A program made the translations under genes and the position numbers. A stretch of DNA of 64,000 nucleotides, from contig NC_085857.1 of the NCBI RefSeq assembly GCF_034702125.1, positions 57,885,067 through 57,949,066 on the forward strand, given 5' to 3'. Below are positions 25,095-38,110 of this stretch, one piece after another. Positions within the stretch are counted from its first letter, which is position 1, and each line of letters opens with the position of its first letter. Source of the stretch: Engraulis encrasicolus. Its lineage: Eukaryota; Chordata; Actinopteri; Clupeiformes; Engraulidae. The notes under the pieces are model-generated. The model did not search any database and had not been told where the DNA came from. It saw only the letters and a list, made by a program, of their open reading frames with translations.

Positions 25095-25291
25095 ATTGGT
25101 AAAGTTCCAAACATTCCAAACTGCCTCTTTTTGGTCATCACTTAAAGTATGTAGAGCACACCCAATGGCCATACTTCCTTCCGTCCAACTCGGCCTTTTG
25201 TACACCTGCATCTGTGGGTGTCTTTAACAACTTAGTGCTCATGGAATTGCGGGGGTTTTTGACAGTTAACTGGTTGTGGGCGTGTTTATAC

Positions 25292-25326
<35 letters not shown>

Positions 25327-25340
25327 TGTGTGTTACCCTC
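24950..25340. repeat. Tandem duplication with (GT)n tracts
   Basis: GCACACCTGCATCTGTGGGT followed by GTCTT and a GT tract occurs twice (24,995-25,092 and 25,198-25,332). A related single copy is upstream of the paralogue near 1,940-2,030. Confidence 0.8.
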
Positions 25341-27701
25341 AGATTTAGGTAACATCCGTGATCCTTGCAGTCATTTTGACTCCAGCCACTAAAATGTCTT
25401 CAAAATCAGCAGAAACCAAACATGACACACACGTTTTTCGTCTCAGATATTTAATGTTGCTCTGTTGGTGACATAAAAGTCAATACATCCCAGCACCCAC
25501 ACACCAAAAAACTAACCCATGAGGAAAATTTGAAAATAGCAATAAAATGTCAGTGATTCATCTAAAACAGATAAACAGATATTATTGGAATTTCAGTTGC
25601 TCCATATACTCTGAATACTCTATGAATTTCTGTTATTTATAACATCTGAAAAGAAAAACAAATTTGTTTATCAAGGATGGTAACCTATACCTAATCTATT
25701 ATCCTCAGGGTCAATATGACCCCAGAATAAATAAACATATTGCCAAATATACAGAAAGATATGAAGAGTTCTTTTCCAAAACGCTATATCCACCATTTTT
25801 GACTTTTTGCAGTTTAATATTGGAATTGACTGTTAAGAAGTCCTATCATCTCTGTGTGAATTCTTGCCATTCAAATGTTTTGAGAACATACTTTTTAAAC
25901 CTCCATGGAAATAATTTTGCAATGCAATTCAATGGAATTCCCAATACAAAAATGTCAATTTCCCAACATTCTATAAAATGGATCTCTCATTTTGGAAAAG
26001 AGCTCTTCAGATGTATATTCAAGAGGAATTTTGCTTGAATGTTTAAGACTATTAGTAACATAAGCGTATTAGTTAGGTAACAGCAGAGACACATTGGCCC
26101 TCATTTATCAAGCTAACGTAAGACGAAAAACATGCGTACATGATGCGTACGTTCTTTTCTGCGACAGGTTGGCATTTATCAAATCTCATTGTAAGCGCAG
26201 GGAAGATGGAATTGGTACGACAGGTCTCAGATGGGATACGCAGTTTTCAAGTTGTACCTGAGATGACTATGATCGCACACTTGAGCAGCAGTTGTAGCCA
26301 ACAAGTCATTATCATAAATATGTGGCCTTATATAATTACAAAACATTTTTACATTGCATATTTTGACTATAACCCAACTTCTCTACCCGTTTGAATTGGT
26401 GCAGCCTTGCTGGGAGCGCTGCTTCAATTTGGCATAGGTCAACAACACCAAGAGACTACTAATTTGTGATTTGATGTGATGTGTGAATAATTGTGCAATA
26501 TACAACACGTATTGGAGCGTGCCTTCAGTCGTGGGAACAATGGAACCAGCGGTGTCCTAACGCTCGTGGTCGCTGGTGGGCACACGGGTGAGATAGGTAG
26601 GTTACTTGAGTGACACCCACAAGATGTTTTTTCCCATGGAGTGGGTCATGAGAATCCCATGGTCCTGAGGAACAGAGCACAAATGCAAATGCACATGCTA
26701 TGCACATTCAGGTTTTGGATGGCGGACTGTACAATTGCTACAAGTGTGCCTGCAGCATCCATGAATAACTGACGTCCCTTCTTTTTTAACAGCTGCAAGT
26801 TCAGGCGCACATCAAGCAACACATAATAAGCTCCCGGTTGAGTTTCGCACACAACTACTATCCGAATACACTTGACACGTGGCGCACACCGCACTGGACA
26901 AAACTCTCCTTCCCCAAGAAATGGTTTGGGCATTGTTTGTTGGCCAGTTTCACGTAGGACCCTTTATTCTTGACCTTGTTTCAAATAAAGTTTATTATCA
27001 TTATTTAAAAGAAGTGTATCATTATCTTCAATACTTCTGCTGTAGTCAATCAAATATTTAATTATAATGATCATTATTAGGAAATCAATCAACCTCCTTC
27101 CATATTGACAACTGAAACACTGTTAACTGCGGTTGTTGATTATTTCCACGTGTTATTTTGTTGTCTACCTCCCGTAATGCCTAATTTCAAGCTGTCATTC
27201 AACCAGAAACGCAGAGGTTTTAGCCGGTTTGCATCTCTCCATGTCGCAAACTGAGGGGTGCGGTCTCCTTCCCGCCGTTTTAGAGAAGGCGTTATTCTAA
27301 TTACGATGGTTTTCAGATGCTGGATTTATCAACAGCTGCTCCTTCTTACGATAGGATTGTTGTGGTACGCATTTGTAGTAAATCTCACGTGAGCCTTGTA
27401 GTAACCCTAGAATCGATTGATTTATGAAAGCATGTTTAAGTCCGTTGCGGTTGAGATGCAAGTGGCCAGCCATCCATCTAGTCCATCTAGTCTTTCTTGA
27501 GGAACTGGTTTCTCTTCATGCATGGCCTTCTTAGTCAGTCTCCTGACATAGCCTACATAACCCCCAATTAAAACTATAGCATAGGGTGTATACAGAACAC
27601 AAACATGCTTGTGATATGGTATGCTTCTCCCGCATAGGTCTGAGATGATAATTTTTACTTTTTATTATGATATATTCTTCCTATGACGTTTGCCTGTTAA
27701 C
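25341..27701. other. Intergenic, unresolved old repeats
   Basis: I see no exon that I can support. GGCCCTCATTTATCAAG at 26,096 resembles the ends of teleost Harbinger-type elements, with related TTTATCAA motifs near 27,330. The inner sequence gives only short, unrecognisable frames. 27,480-27,530 is an inverted copy of 51,183-51,235. Confidence 0.4.
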
Positions 27702-27900
27702 AGTTTTTCTCCATTGTTTCCACTCAATTTCTGGTACTTCACACACAGTTCTGGAAACATCTCACCCATTTCCCAACTCCCCTAACCAATGTCACTGAAC
27801 TATAAGCACTATAAATAAGCAACTATAAGTCCTTCTTTGCACTCACATTTCAGTTTTTAAAACACATTCTTTTCAAAAGACTACACATAATTCTCTGGAT
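27702..27900. repeat. Dispersed repeat family C, left half
   Basis: It matches 12,420-12,610. It is continued at 33,812 after the 5.9-kb insertion. Confidence 0.75.
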
Positions 27901-28881
27901 TAGTAGCCGGGGAGCCAAAGTCCCAAAATTGGGTTGGACCTGACATGGCTTGCCATACTTTTTATTTGTGATTTTTTGGATAGTTCTATCCCTTAGGAAA
28001 AATAATTGGAGGGTCTGCTCGGGCGGAAATATCGCGAAAAAAAGTTGTGCCTATTTGAATGTATGTACCCTTCATTTTTTGAGAGAAATTTCTGAAAAAT
28101 GAAAAATGACCTGAAATCCTTGGTGGCTTGGGTAAGCTGTCAATAAAGGCTTTCCAGGTGCACAGGACACACGTGCTGACAACATTCAATAGAAAAATAT
28201 TCTTAAACCACATTTCAATAAGATTTTGACTCAATATTATGCCTAAAAATTGGCCGTTTTTTCACATTTTTGATATATTTTCATCTTTACCTCATTGGCA
28301 ATCAAGTTTTTCTTCATGTTTTGACATCAAACAACATGCCATTCTTTTTATTAAGAAGTATAGTGATACCACAACAAAAACTATGAAAATACAACCAAAA
28401 TCAATGGATCTGCGATGACTGTAGTGTATGTACCCTTCATTTTTAGAGAGAATTTTCAGAAAAATGAAAAATGACCTGAAATCCTTAGTGGCTTGGGTAA
28501 GCTGTCAATAAAGGCTTTCCAGGTGCAAAGGACCCATCTACTGATGATATCCAATAAAGAAAATATTGTTAAACCACATTTGTACATGATTTTGGCTCAA
28601 TTTTAAGACCTTAAATTAGTCGTTTTTTCACTTTTTTTTGCTATATTTTCATTTCTTCATTGGCAATCAAGTTTTTTGTCATGTTTTGACATCAAACAAT
28701 AGACCATTCTTTTTAGTAAGCAGTATAGTGGTACCACAGCAAAAAAACTATGAAAATACAACCAAAATCAATGGATCTGTGGGGACTCCAACTTTAGTTG
28801 GTGATCAACAGGCCCAGAAAGCCAATAGAATTTCAGCCTACAATCAAAATGCTGAAATGCATGCTGAATATTGAGCAATAT

Positions 28882-28947
28882 GACACACACACGCGCGCAC
28901 ACACACACACAGACACATACACCCACACCCACACACACACACGCGCA

Positions 28948-28979
<32 letters not shown>

Positions 28980-28980
28980 C
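28882..28980. repeat. Compound (CA)n/(CGCA)n tract
   Basis: It lies inside the left arm of the 5.9-kb element. The right arm has only a short GT tract at the same place. Confidence 0.9.
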
Positions 28981-29319
28981 CTAATCTGGGGATCCTACAA
29001 TGATCTCCACCCCAGGTGACACCCTGCATACTGTACATGCTTCGTACATACCCTACACATACATAGCCCTACTTCCTGGATGTGACACAGTGAGCTATTT
29101 ACACAGATGGGGGCAAAGGCGGGCCTACACAAAGCCTGGAAAGCCTATATTTTCAGGAATCACATAACCCATTGCAGTTTGCACACAGGGCAAACTGTTC
29201 TACATAGGACATCATCGCCAGCATGCTTCATACACTACTGGAGAACATGGAGCTGAGGAACATATATGCACATTTTTGGACCACAGTTTGGCCTCCAGCA
29301 CCATCCAGCCATAGAGTCT

Positions 29320-29960
29320 TTGTTCTAAACCCCACCATCTGAGACTGTACAACCATCATGTACTGTGGATTTCCTCTCTAACTGCTCCCTCTTGTTATCA
29401 ACACCAGCACACCTCAAGGGTGTGTGCTAAGCCCTCTGCTCTACACCCTATCCACCCACAACTGCCTCTTTCTCCTCATTTGCTGACACGTTGTCGCACT
29501 AATTATGAATGAAGACAAGACATACTACAGGAACAAGACAAAACATCTTCCGCCGTGGTGTAACAACAATTACTTTGTATTGGACTCCAAAATCAACAAG
29601 GGAATCATTGTGGACTTTCACAAAAACAATCACAGAAGTCACAGACCCCTCTGGTGACTCCTACAGTGGTGGAGAGGGTCAGCAGCTTTAAATCCCTGGA
29701 GAACGTGTCCTGGAGTATTCACATGGCCTCAGTGGTCAGCAAGGTCCAAAAATGTCTCTTCTACCAGAATAAACTGATGGGCTACCAAATCCTGAAGCCA
29801 CTGTTGGTCAACTTCCACATCTGTGCCATCAGAGGACAAGTAGGCACTCCAGCATGTGATGACAACAGCTCAGAAAATCCCTGGGATGCCTCTACCAGAG
29901 ATTAGTACTATCAACCACACGCACTGTCAGGATGTGGACACCAAAAGCAGAAGAAGCGCT
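29320..29960 (+). pseudogene. LINE reverse-transcriptase remnant 1
   Basis: The segment near 29,400 encodes STPQGCVLSPLLYTL, the canonical RT motif. Farther on, VERVSSFKSLENVSWSIHMA is readable (29,672-29,735), the usual post-RT region (VxxFKFLGxxIS-type). Stops and frameshifts abound. It resembles fish non-LTR elements of the Rex/L2-like groups; the clade is not resolved. Confidence 0.7.
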
Positions 29961-30361
29961 GAAATACTGCTTCGACTCCACTAATTGGTCTGTTCTGCAG
30001 CTGCTGAAACATCTGCATGGGGGAGTTCCCAGTAGTTTGGTACAAATTTGTGTGTGTGCATGTTAAATGGGCAAACATCCTCTCTACACGTTTTAATGTT
30101 ATCAACGGGGTATGACGGGGGAACATTTTATCTCCAGCCTTATTCAATGCTTATATGGATGAAATGAGGTATGACAAACAAGTTTTATAGTTGGTGATAG
30201 TTGGTGTTGACTAATCACTTGCTATATGCAGCCAACCTTACCATTCTATCTCCAAGTAAGAGTTAGTTCCAACAGCCCCTTTATATCTGTTCTGATTATG
30301 AGGTAGAGTTTGACATTAATAACAATGTTAGGAAGAGTGTGATACTGTGATTCAAGTTCCC

Positions 30362-30367
30362 TCCTGT

Positions 30368-30430
<63 letters not shown>
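30362..30430. repeat. (TATC)n microsatellite
   Basis: About 17 tandem tetranucleotides. Confidence 0.97.
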
Positions 30431-30984
30431 AGAGCTGGCAGTAGCAAATGCCACAAAGTATCTGTGGTGCATCCTGCATCCTGATGGCTGAAACTGATTG
30501 CGCAGGTTGATCCAGGTCATAGCTTTGTTAGGGACATGTCTATGAGCTGGGAACACTGGTATAAGTGCCTTCATTAGCTTCCCTGTTTATATGTACTGTA
30601 TGTAGGCTACTGTATGAAAGTATGCTGTTGTGAAGTATTGGTGTACTGTGTATTTCATGTATCCATTTTGGTCCTCAAGCCTGTAATATTATTTAAAATA
30701 TGTGCAAAAGAGGTAGCTTAGCCACTGCAACACATCTTCAACAAGAGTGTATAAATGATTAAGGCACCTGTAGATAGTGCCTACAGTAGAAGACCTCTTC
30801 TCTCATACCAGTCCCCAAAAAGCAACACAACAATGATTACAGACCAGCTGCTCTCACATAATGAGAACATTTGAGTGGGTACTGCTGCTCAACAGAAAGA
30901 AAACCCAGGTTTGCCATGCTCTGGATTCCATACAGTTTATTTATCAGGATAATGTGGGAGTTATGAACGTTATCCTGTAACTGC

Positions 30985-31410
30985 TACATAGGGAACATTC
31001 TCACTTGGACAAAGGAGACAGTGAGAATAATGTTCTTTGATTTCTCTAGTAGTGCCTCAAACATCCAGACACTTTTGCTGAGAGACTAACTTCTGCAGAT
31101 GGTGGATACAGCTCTGGTGACCTGGATAAATGACCCCAGCACATCAGACTAAATGACCTTACATCACAAACTGTGGTCAGCAGCACTGGAGTGCCACAAT
31201 GGTGTTCTCCTTGGTGTTGTTCACCCTACCACCTACTTTTGCTACAGCACTACCACATGCTTTTGCTATACCTACCACATGCAAGTTACCATAATGACAC
31301 TGCAATTGTGAGATGTATCAAGGGTGGGTAGGATGGGGAGTACAGGCGACAGGTGGATAACTTGGTGCCGGACCAACTAGCTGCAGCGGAATTCCATAAA
31401 AACTAGAGAT
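30985..31410 (+). pseudogene. LINE reverse-transcriptase remnant 2
   Basis: Readable pieces include MFFDFSS at ~31,030, LLLRD, VDTALVTWIND and TWCRTNxLQ. These match the FDFSSAFNT ... LLQWI ... TGAPQGxVLSP order of LINE RTs, but with frameshifts and a degraded PQG box. It may belong to the same inserted LINE as remnant 1. Confidence 0.6.
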
Positions 31411-33811
31411 TGACATAAGGAGAACCACCCCTCCACTCTATCAGAAAGGGTTCTACACAGTGTGGTCTAAAACATCAGCATCGGAAAGGTCTCACACACT
31501 GTTGTGTTATATGACCACCCTTTTCTTAAATTATGATACAAATTTGGTGTTGTATTGTCTTAATAAATGTATACAATGTATGGACTTACTTTCACCAAGT
31601 TTTCACCAATGCAAGATCTTGTATTGATGATGGTAGAGTCTGGACACTATGTAACACCTTCTCCAGCATATCCCAAAGATTCTCAGTGAGGTTGAGGTCT
31701 AGACTCTGTGGTGGCCAATCCATGTGTAACAATGATCGCTCATGCTTCCTGAATCATGATTTTATAATTTGAGCCTGATTAATTTTGAAATATGCCTGTA
31801 TATATATTTTTTAATCCATTGATATAATTGCATATTGATTCAGCTTTCCAAATACAAAGTATTTCAGTGACTGTTGATGGAAATTATTTAACCACTCAAA
31901 CAGACATATTTTATATGACCTTATATGGTCATTTCTTTAAAGAAGTTTTAAGAACTTAGAAACAAGTTGTTGCACCTATTGGTTCAGGGAACACAATTGG
32001 TATTAGCCTCCTCAGAGTTTAGATCTCTCATTCAGATTCTTGAGGTTGGTTGGAGAAGGCTTTACATAGTGTTCAAATTCTACCATCATACAATACCTTG
32101 GTAAAAACTTAAAGCAACAGTAGATGGGAAAAGTCCAGATATTGCAAATTGAGTATGACCTTATAATATGCACCATATGCATTTTTTGCCTGCCTGAATT
32201 TGATACATATTATTATGGTTACCCCACCCTCTGGAAGATGAGGGCCCACAACTTTCAAGCTATAAGTGAGCTTATTCCTGGTAATGAATGGGCATTTAAT
32301 CGCTAGAACCTCATCTCCATGACATACTGCTGTATGTATAGGCGCTGTGTGTATATGATGTGTATTACAGAACAGTATGTGTGTGGTTGTGTGAAATGCC
32401 TTATGGCTAAATGTGTGTTACATGTTAAATATGTTGTGCAATAATATGTATCATGTTTTGCATATCTATTTATTTATGCTGCTAGAGACCTTAATTTCCT
32501 TCAGGATTGATAGTTATGTACTCTACTCAACAGTACACACAGTGTATCTTTCAGAATTTTGAGAGTAGTCTAGGCTTTCCTCTGGGTTACTGTGCCTGTA
32601 GATGGCAGAAGGTGTTGAATGGTAGTTGTGTAATTCTGCGGTCTCCCCCTTCTGTGAAAATAGCTCACTGTCACATCCACAAAGTATGTACAGAGTGTAC
32701 GGGTGATGTACTGTACGTAGTACATGTACATTGTGGGGGGTGTCACCTGGGGTGCAAATCATTGTAGAATTCCCAAATTACTTGTGTGCGTGTGTGTGTG
32801 TGTGAGAGAGGATGTAGGCCTATATCATTGCTAAGTATACAGTATGCTTTTCAGCATTTTGATTGTAGCCGGCAATCCTATTGAGTTTCCGGGCCTATTG
32901 ATCACCAACTAGAGGTGAAGTCGCACAGATCCATTGATTATGGTAGTTGGGTCTTTTTTGCGGTGGAATCAGTATACTGCTTAATAAAAAGAATGGCATA
33001 TTGTTTGATGTCAAAACATGAAGAAAAACTTGATTGCCAATGAAGAAATGATGAAAATATAGCAAAAAAGTGAAAAAACGCCTAATTTTAGGTCATAAAA
33101 TTGAGCCAAAATCATGTACAAATGTGGTTTAACAATATTTTCTTAATTGGATATCATCAGTAGATGTGTCATTTGCACCTGGAAAGCCTTTATTGACAAC
33201 TTACCCAAGCCACCAAGGATTTCAGGTCATTTTTCATTTTTCAGAAATTTCTCTCTAAAAATGAAGGGTACATACACTACAGTCATCACAGATCCATTGA
33301 TTTTGGTTGTATTTTCATAATTTTTGTTGTGGTATCACTATACTTCTTAATACAAAGAATGGCATATTGTTTGATGTCAAAACATGAAGAAAAACTTGAT
33401 TGCCAATGAGGTAAAGATGTAAATATAGCAAAAAAGTGAAAAAACGCCTAATTTTGAAGCATCAAATTGAGTCAAAACCCTATTGAAATGTGATTTTAAA
33501 ATATTTTTTCAATTGAATGTTGTCAGCATGTATGTCCTGTGCACCTGGAAAGCCTTTATTGACAGCTTACCCAAGCCACCAAGGATTTCAGGTCATTTTT
33601 CATTTTTCAGAAATTTCTCTCGAAAAATGAAGGGTACATACATTCAAATAGGCACAACTTTTTTTCGCGATATTTCCGCCCGAGCAGACCCTCCAATTAT
33701 TTGTCCTAAGGGATAGAACTAACAAAAAAATCACGAATAAAAAGTATGGCAGGCCATGTCAGGTTCCTCCCATTTTAAAGCACTTTTGAGAGTTTGGCTC
33801 CCCGGCTATAG

Positions 33812-33960
33812 GCACAATTTTGAAGAAAATCCATGCTTCTCACACGGAACACACTGTCATTCAAAATCAACTGCCATACTATGTTCACTTCATCATCATA
33901 TGGGTAAACTCTCTTCACACCTGTTTACAATCTGAAGTCATCCCATAAGGATACACATTT
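33812..33960. repeat. Dispersed repeat family C, right half
   Basis: It continues the sequence interrupted at 27,900 (TTGAAGAAAATCC as in 12,625-12,640). Confidence 0.7.
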
Positions 33961-34536
33961 CATGTGATATTAATGAAATAAGAATGGATGCAGTAAGGAC
34001 ACACATTTGTTTAGTTCCAAAATATGCAATACAAGAGATCACTTTCATGTGGTACACAATGTTTCACAGTAAATTAGTGCAATTTTTTAAATGTCAGAAA
34101 AATATGTAAAATATATTTTTTGCCACACATCTGTGTACTCTGAGTCTGAAAACAATATTTTACAACAGAAAGATTCTCTCTTCTCAAATAGCGCCAGATG
34201 AAGAGATAGGCCTACAAATGAAATGGACGGCAAGTCAGCTTGAGACATACAGATCTGACAGAACGACTGCTCAGCTTTATGCCAACCTGCAAACTTTCCA
34301 AAACAGTACCCTATTCGCGGCATGATTTCATATTGTGATAGGCCTATGTTTTACGGCCTTTGCATCAATCAGTAGCCTATAGCTAAAGAAACGGTGATGC
34401 TGAGTCAGAGATGGTTGCTAGAAACAATCTCTGGCTGAGTTGCCTATGCCACCTATTTGGGCACGAATGGCCTACATTTTGTTAAAACGGTCAGTAGAGC
34501 AGAGTTCTAGCCTAGGCTATACATGGGTTCCGGCTA

Positions 34537-34799
34537 GGGTGGCCATCAGTCCGTTTTTACGACCTGTTCACGACGTCCTCTCTTTGTCTTTCCTTTCCTC
34601 CTAGCCTTTTGCTTATGGCCTCGAGATGCGAGGCAACGTCATTGACGCAAACTAGACCTTGACAGTCGGTCGCGTTTCCGATATCTGCGGCCTCCATGTT
34701 ACTCGAGGACATAAGCAAAAGGCTAGGAGGAAAGGAAAGACAAAGAGAGGGACACACGGACGTCGTGAACAGGTCGTAAAAACGGACCGATGGCCACCC
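34537..34799. mobile_element. Fold-back MITE (GGGTGGCCAT ends, TA duplication)
   Basis: The left arm is GGGTGGCCATCAGTCCGTTT and the right arm is its inverse ending GATGGCCACCC. TA lies on both sides. Arms are ~100 bp. It inserted into, and now truncates, the integrase pseudogene. Confidence 0.85.
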
Positions 34800-36082
34800 T
34801 ACGCACACAATATGTGTTTGATTGGGTTATTGGTTCTTGCGTTGACCTCAACCCATTTTCGCTCTGCGGCATGGTTTTGCCTTGATTGGCTTTGAATGAA
34901 GGGCAGTCTCTTAACGTTAGTGCGCAGGGCCTGGAGATTGTGTTGTTGATAAAGACCTAAGTAGAACTCACGGCCATGGTCCACTCTTAATTGGTCAAAA
35001 AGGCCATTGTTTAAGCAAATATCCTGGTAAACTTCATCATAAATTGTTAGGTTATTTTTTATGGGCATGACAGAAAATGCCAATATTTTCCAACTGAAAC
35101 CATCTGAGGCAATAACTTCTGTAACCCCAAAATCCACCAACTTCTTATTTTGATCTGCGTGCAATTTATGCCCCGGATACTCCGCATAGTAAAGGTGTGG
35201 ATTTGTTTGGCGAGCCGTCCCCTCTCTGCGCATCTGGGTTTACTGTGGGGTCATTTGCGTCAGAGCCTGCCTAAAGGGCCGTACACACACGTCGCTGCTA
35301 GTTACTCGCTCAGCGGATGAAGTCAATAGAATGTCTACGTGTTCCAGTGAGTCTCGCTGGCGAGTAGGCGAGGAGAGTACAAGCGATGCGATGCGGGCGG
35401 GTTCCGAGATAAACTGATTTTATCTTCGAGCGACGCGAGTTAAGCAAGTAACCAATTGGAATGCAGAATACAGATTATTGACAGGTGACGTTGCCCCTGT
35501 AGTGTTCTGACCACCCAACTTCTGCACGCCATCACACTTTGGTTAAAAGTGTTGAGGAAAATACATACAGTGTACACCATCAAAGGCTCATATGCATGGT
35601 TGTGCACAGCACACGTTCAACGTTAAACAGCGTAGGCCTACATTTTGTTTCGTACGGACGTTATTGGTGCGGACAGCGGGAACCATGACAACCAGTAAAC
35701 AAAATCACCCAGAGCGAGTGGCAAGTAGACGAGTGAGCAAGTAGCGAGTAAATAGCAGCGACGTGTGTGTACGGCCCTTTACAACTCGTTCGCCCAGCCT
35801 GTATCCTGAGGCTCTCAGCATGCCTGTCATCACCTTCCTGCCATAAACGGCCACTGCTGGAGGCACGACTGCTTCTACACCGTCTTACCCAAGCCATGAG
35901 TAACCATATCTTTGAATTTTCTTACGAGCACAAATTCGAAATTGAGGAAAGACTGGAACCGTTCTCGAGACCACATTGATATTCCGCAGCGCTTCCCTGA
36001 CCTGCTTACACGAACAGGACTGCTCCTCCACTAACCTACGGATAATAACTTCATATGCATCTAGTGCACTCCAGTCAGACAT
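34800..36082 (-). pseudogene. Integrase-core (DDE) protein, broken
   Basis: The first segment (36,082 downward) starts MSDWSALDAYEVIIRRLVEE and runs into an in-frame TAA near 35,887. The same frame then resumes as VEAVVPPAVAVYGRKVMTGM, RASGYRLGERV. A 510-bp inverted-repeat insertion (35,272-35,781) follows. After it come QALTQMTPQ, a second in-frame TAA, then ARQTNPHLYYAEYPGHKLHA. The catalytic acids appear as HADQNKKL, RVDHGREF and NHAAERKWVEVN, a D-D-E pattern of the integrase/transposase fold. The C-terminus is cut at HILCA by a second MITE. The family is common in fish genomes as an uncharacterised integrase-like protein; I cannot name it. Confidence 0.82.
35272..35781. mobile_element. 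510-bp MITE inside the integrase pseudogene
   Basis: TAAAGGGCCGTACACACACG and its exact complement bound the element. Inverted similarity extends ~40 bp (GTCGCTGCTAxTTACTCGCT). It interrupts the coding sequence between GERV and QALTQ. The target duplication is unclear. Confidence 0.85.
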
Positions 36083-36252
36083 TCTCCACAGCTAGCAGAC
36101 GTTGCCTCGCACCTTTCATGTCATGTTTGATAATCTAACACTGTGCGGTCCAGTTCTCGATTCTGATTGGCTGATAGCTGTGGTCAATAGAGCGTAAACC
36201 TACACCTTTCACATGAAGATTCTATGCACGTCCAAGTTAGACCCAGCGCATC

Positions 36253-37205
36253 TACAAACCCCAACTCCGGTGAAGTTGGGACATTTGGTAAACTGTGAAT
36301 AAAATCCATGAGGATTTGTCACAAGATAAAGGAGATGTAATGAAGACCATTGTCAGTCTAAACTCAGTTTTGACTAAAGTAGTTACAGGACTAACTGCTC
36401 TTGGTCTTAGGGCAGTACAGACCTGTGCACCTCTGTCATTAGATGCATACTACAAACTCCAACTCCGGTGAAGTTGGGACGTTTGGTAAACAGTGAATAA
36501 AATCAAAATGCTATCATTTTCAAAACATTCAAATCCATTCATTAGATGGAGAATACTGAAAAGACAACATACTAAGTGTTAAAATCGAGAAAAAATATTG
36601 TTTTGGGGGACATATGTACTAATTTCTAACTTGATAAGTGCAACACCTCTCAAATGAGTTGGGACGGGGATCAGTGAAATGTAATAAATATCCAAAAAAG
36701 AAAACATGAGTGTCCAGGTATAAGCCCATACATTTAATCATAAGGACCAGCAGATGATAAAATGCCGGGCTATTGCTCAATACCTGTCATACTGTAAGGA
36801 CTAGAGAAAGGAAAATATGCAAAACATGACAAGGAATACACCCACCATTTAAGCTGTTGAAATCATGTCGAGGATAGGAATTAACACTGTTTTTTATATA
36901 AAACCATCTCATCGGTTAATGTATTTAACTGTTAAGTGTTGACTTTTGTTTTGTTTTTGGTCTTCCTCAACATTTGCTGCCTTTTATTGTCCCCGTCCCA
37001 ACTCTTTTGAGACGTGTTGTTTTTACATATTCACGAATATCCCCCAAAACAATAATTTTGGTCAGTTTTGATGGCTGATATGGTTTCTTTGTGCCATTCT
37101 TCATCTAAGATGATATGTAAGAATCATACGTTTTGAAAATGGCAGTATTTTGTAATTATTCACAATTTACCTTGTGTCCCAACCTCTATGGAGTTGGGGT
37201 TTGTA
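36253..37205. mobile_element. Tc1/mariner-type MITE, composite
   Basis: TACAAACCCCAACTCC at the left and GGAGTTGGGGTTTGTA at the right are inverse, with TA at both ends. The left end occurs twice (36,253 and 36,453), separated by a ~145-bp piece of another repeat that also occurs inverted at 57,355-57,497. No transposase. Confidence 0.75.
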
Positions 37206-37928
37206 CGTCGGTAATGAGAATATGTTGTAGTTGGGGTAGGGCAGCAAGAAGAGCACATTTTTGCACCATCTGTGGTTGGGGTATCAGTGTGATTGCAAAC
37301 ACATTTCATTCCTGCGGTGTTTATCACCCCTTGCTGAGTTTTAGAAGCGAAGTGTGTTTTCTGGCAACGCGACGCACGCACGCCAAGTAACGTTGCCGGG
37401 GTAACCACAATCACTTCCTCAACTTGTCAACTCGTCGCGGATGAAATTAACTGTCATTAAAGCGTTTTGAAAGACATTTGGTCAGCGATTAAGTGTAATA
37501 GTGTTATATACGCAATAAGCCACTTGAGTCTCGTGGCCATTTAGAAACTATGCCATGTAACCCTGTGATTACGTCTTTGTAATTATGTACAGATCAAGTA
37601 GTCTACTCCTCTGAATTATTCCTAGCGCAAGTAAATTATACTAAAAATAAAAGATTAGTTATTACATTTCAACAGTGTCAGACCGACACATTCACACATA
37701 ACTTCCCCAACACCGTCTCTGCCCTGCGTTTCTGCAAACAAAAATCACACAACACAGCCCCAACATAATGCTCTGCACTACTACTTGAGAACTCGAATGG
37801 CCTTAAAATTACTCATGGTGTGTACTGTAAATTATCTATACATTGTGCCATTGGAATTTTAAGTGCAACCATATATTTTGATCTCAGAAAAAATAATGCT
37901 ATAAATTCAAAACAAAGTTTTATTTTAA

Positions 37929-38110
37929 GCATATTGCACCAGGTGAGCGCAGCAAAAGTTGACTTTCTTTACCAAGGCGAGGACTTCTTGGTCATATCAG
38001 GCACGTTTTGTCTTCCCTTTTCTCTGTGACAATCTCCTTGAGTGGCTGTACTGTTGGCACACCAGTTTTGTCCATGACATTAAAGTTATGTTTACTTGAG
38101 TATTGTAGAT
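37929..38110. repeat. Copy of intron-3 sequence of the disabled gene
   Basis: AGCATATTGCACCAG, TTGxCTGTACTGTTG and ATTAAAGTTATGTTxAC align with 42,119-42,310, which is intron 3 of the disabled gene. The copy lies ~0.75 kb beyond its stop. It is either a dispersed repeat or a partial local duplication. Confidence 0.6.

Larger units (their letters stand above)
27904..33808. mobile_element. 5.9-kb DNA element with ~1.1-kb inverted ends
   Basis: Ends read TAGCCGGGGAGCCAAA and TTTGGCTCCCCGGCTA. TAG is duplicated on both sides (27,901-27,903 and 33,809-33,811), and the family-C repeat is continuous once the element is removed. Inverted similarity runs to about 29,060 on the left and 32,690 on the right. 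Each arm carries two copies of a ~380-bp subunit (ATGACCTGAAATCCTT, GCTGTCAATAAAGGCTTTCC). The interior holds microsatellites and broken LINE pieces but no transposase that I recognise, so the superfamily is open. Confidence 0.85.

Noticed and set aside
26525..26933. Two overlapping minus frames as a Harbinger nuclease
   Set aside because: No nuclease motif is readable. The flanking TTTATCAA motifs alone are not enough.
34557..34808. A small protein starting MCVGWPSVRFYDLF on the minus strand
   Set aside because: It lies entirely within the arms of a fold-back MITE.
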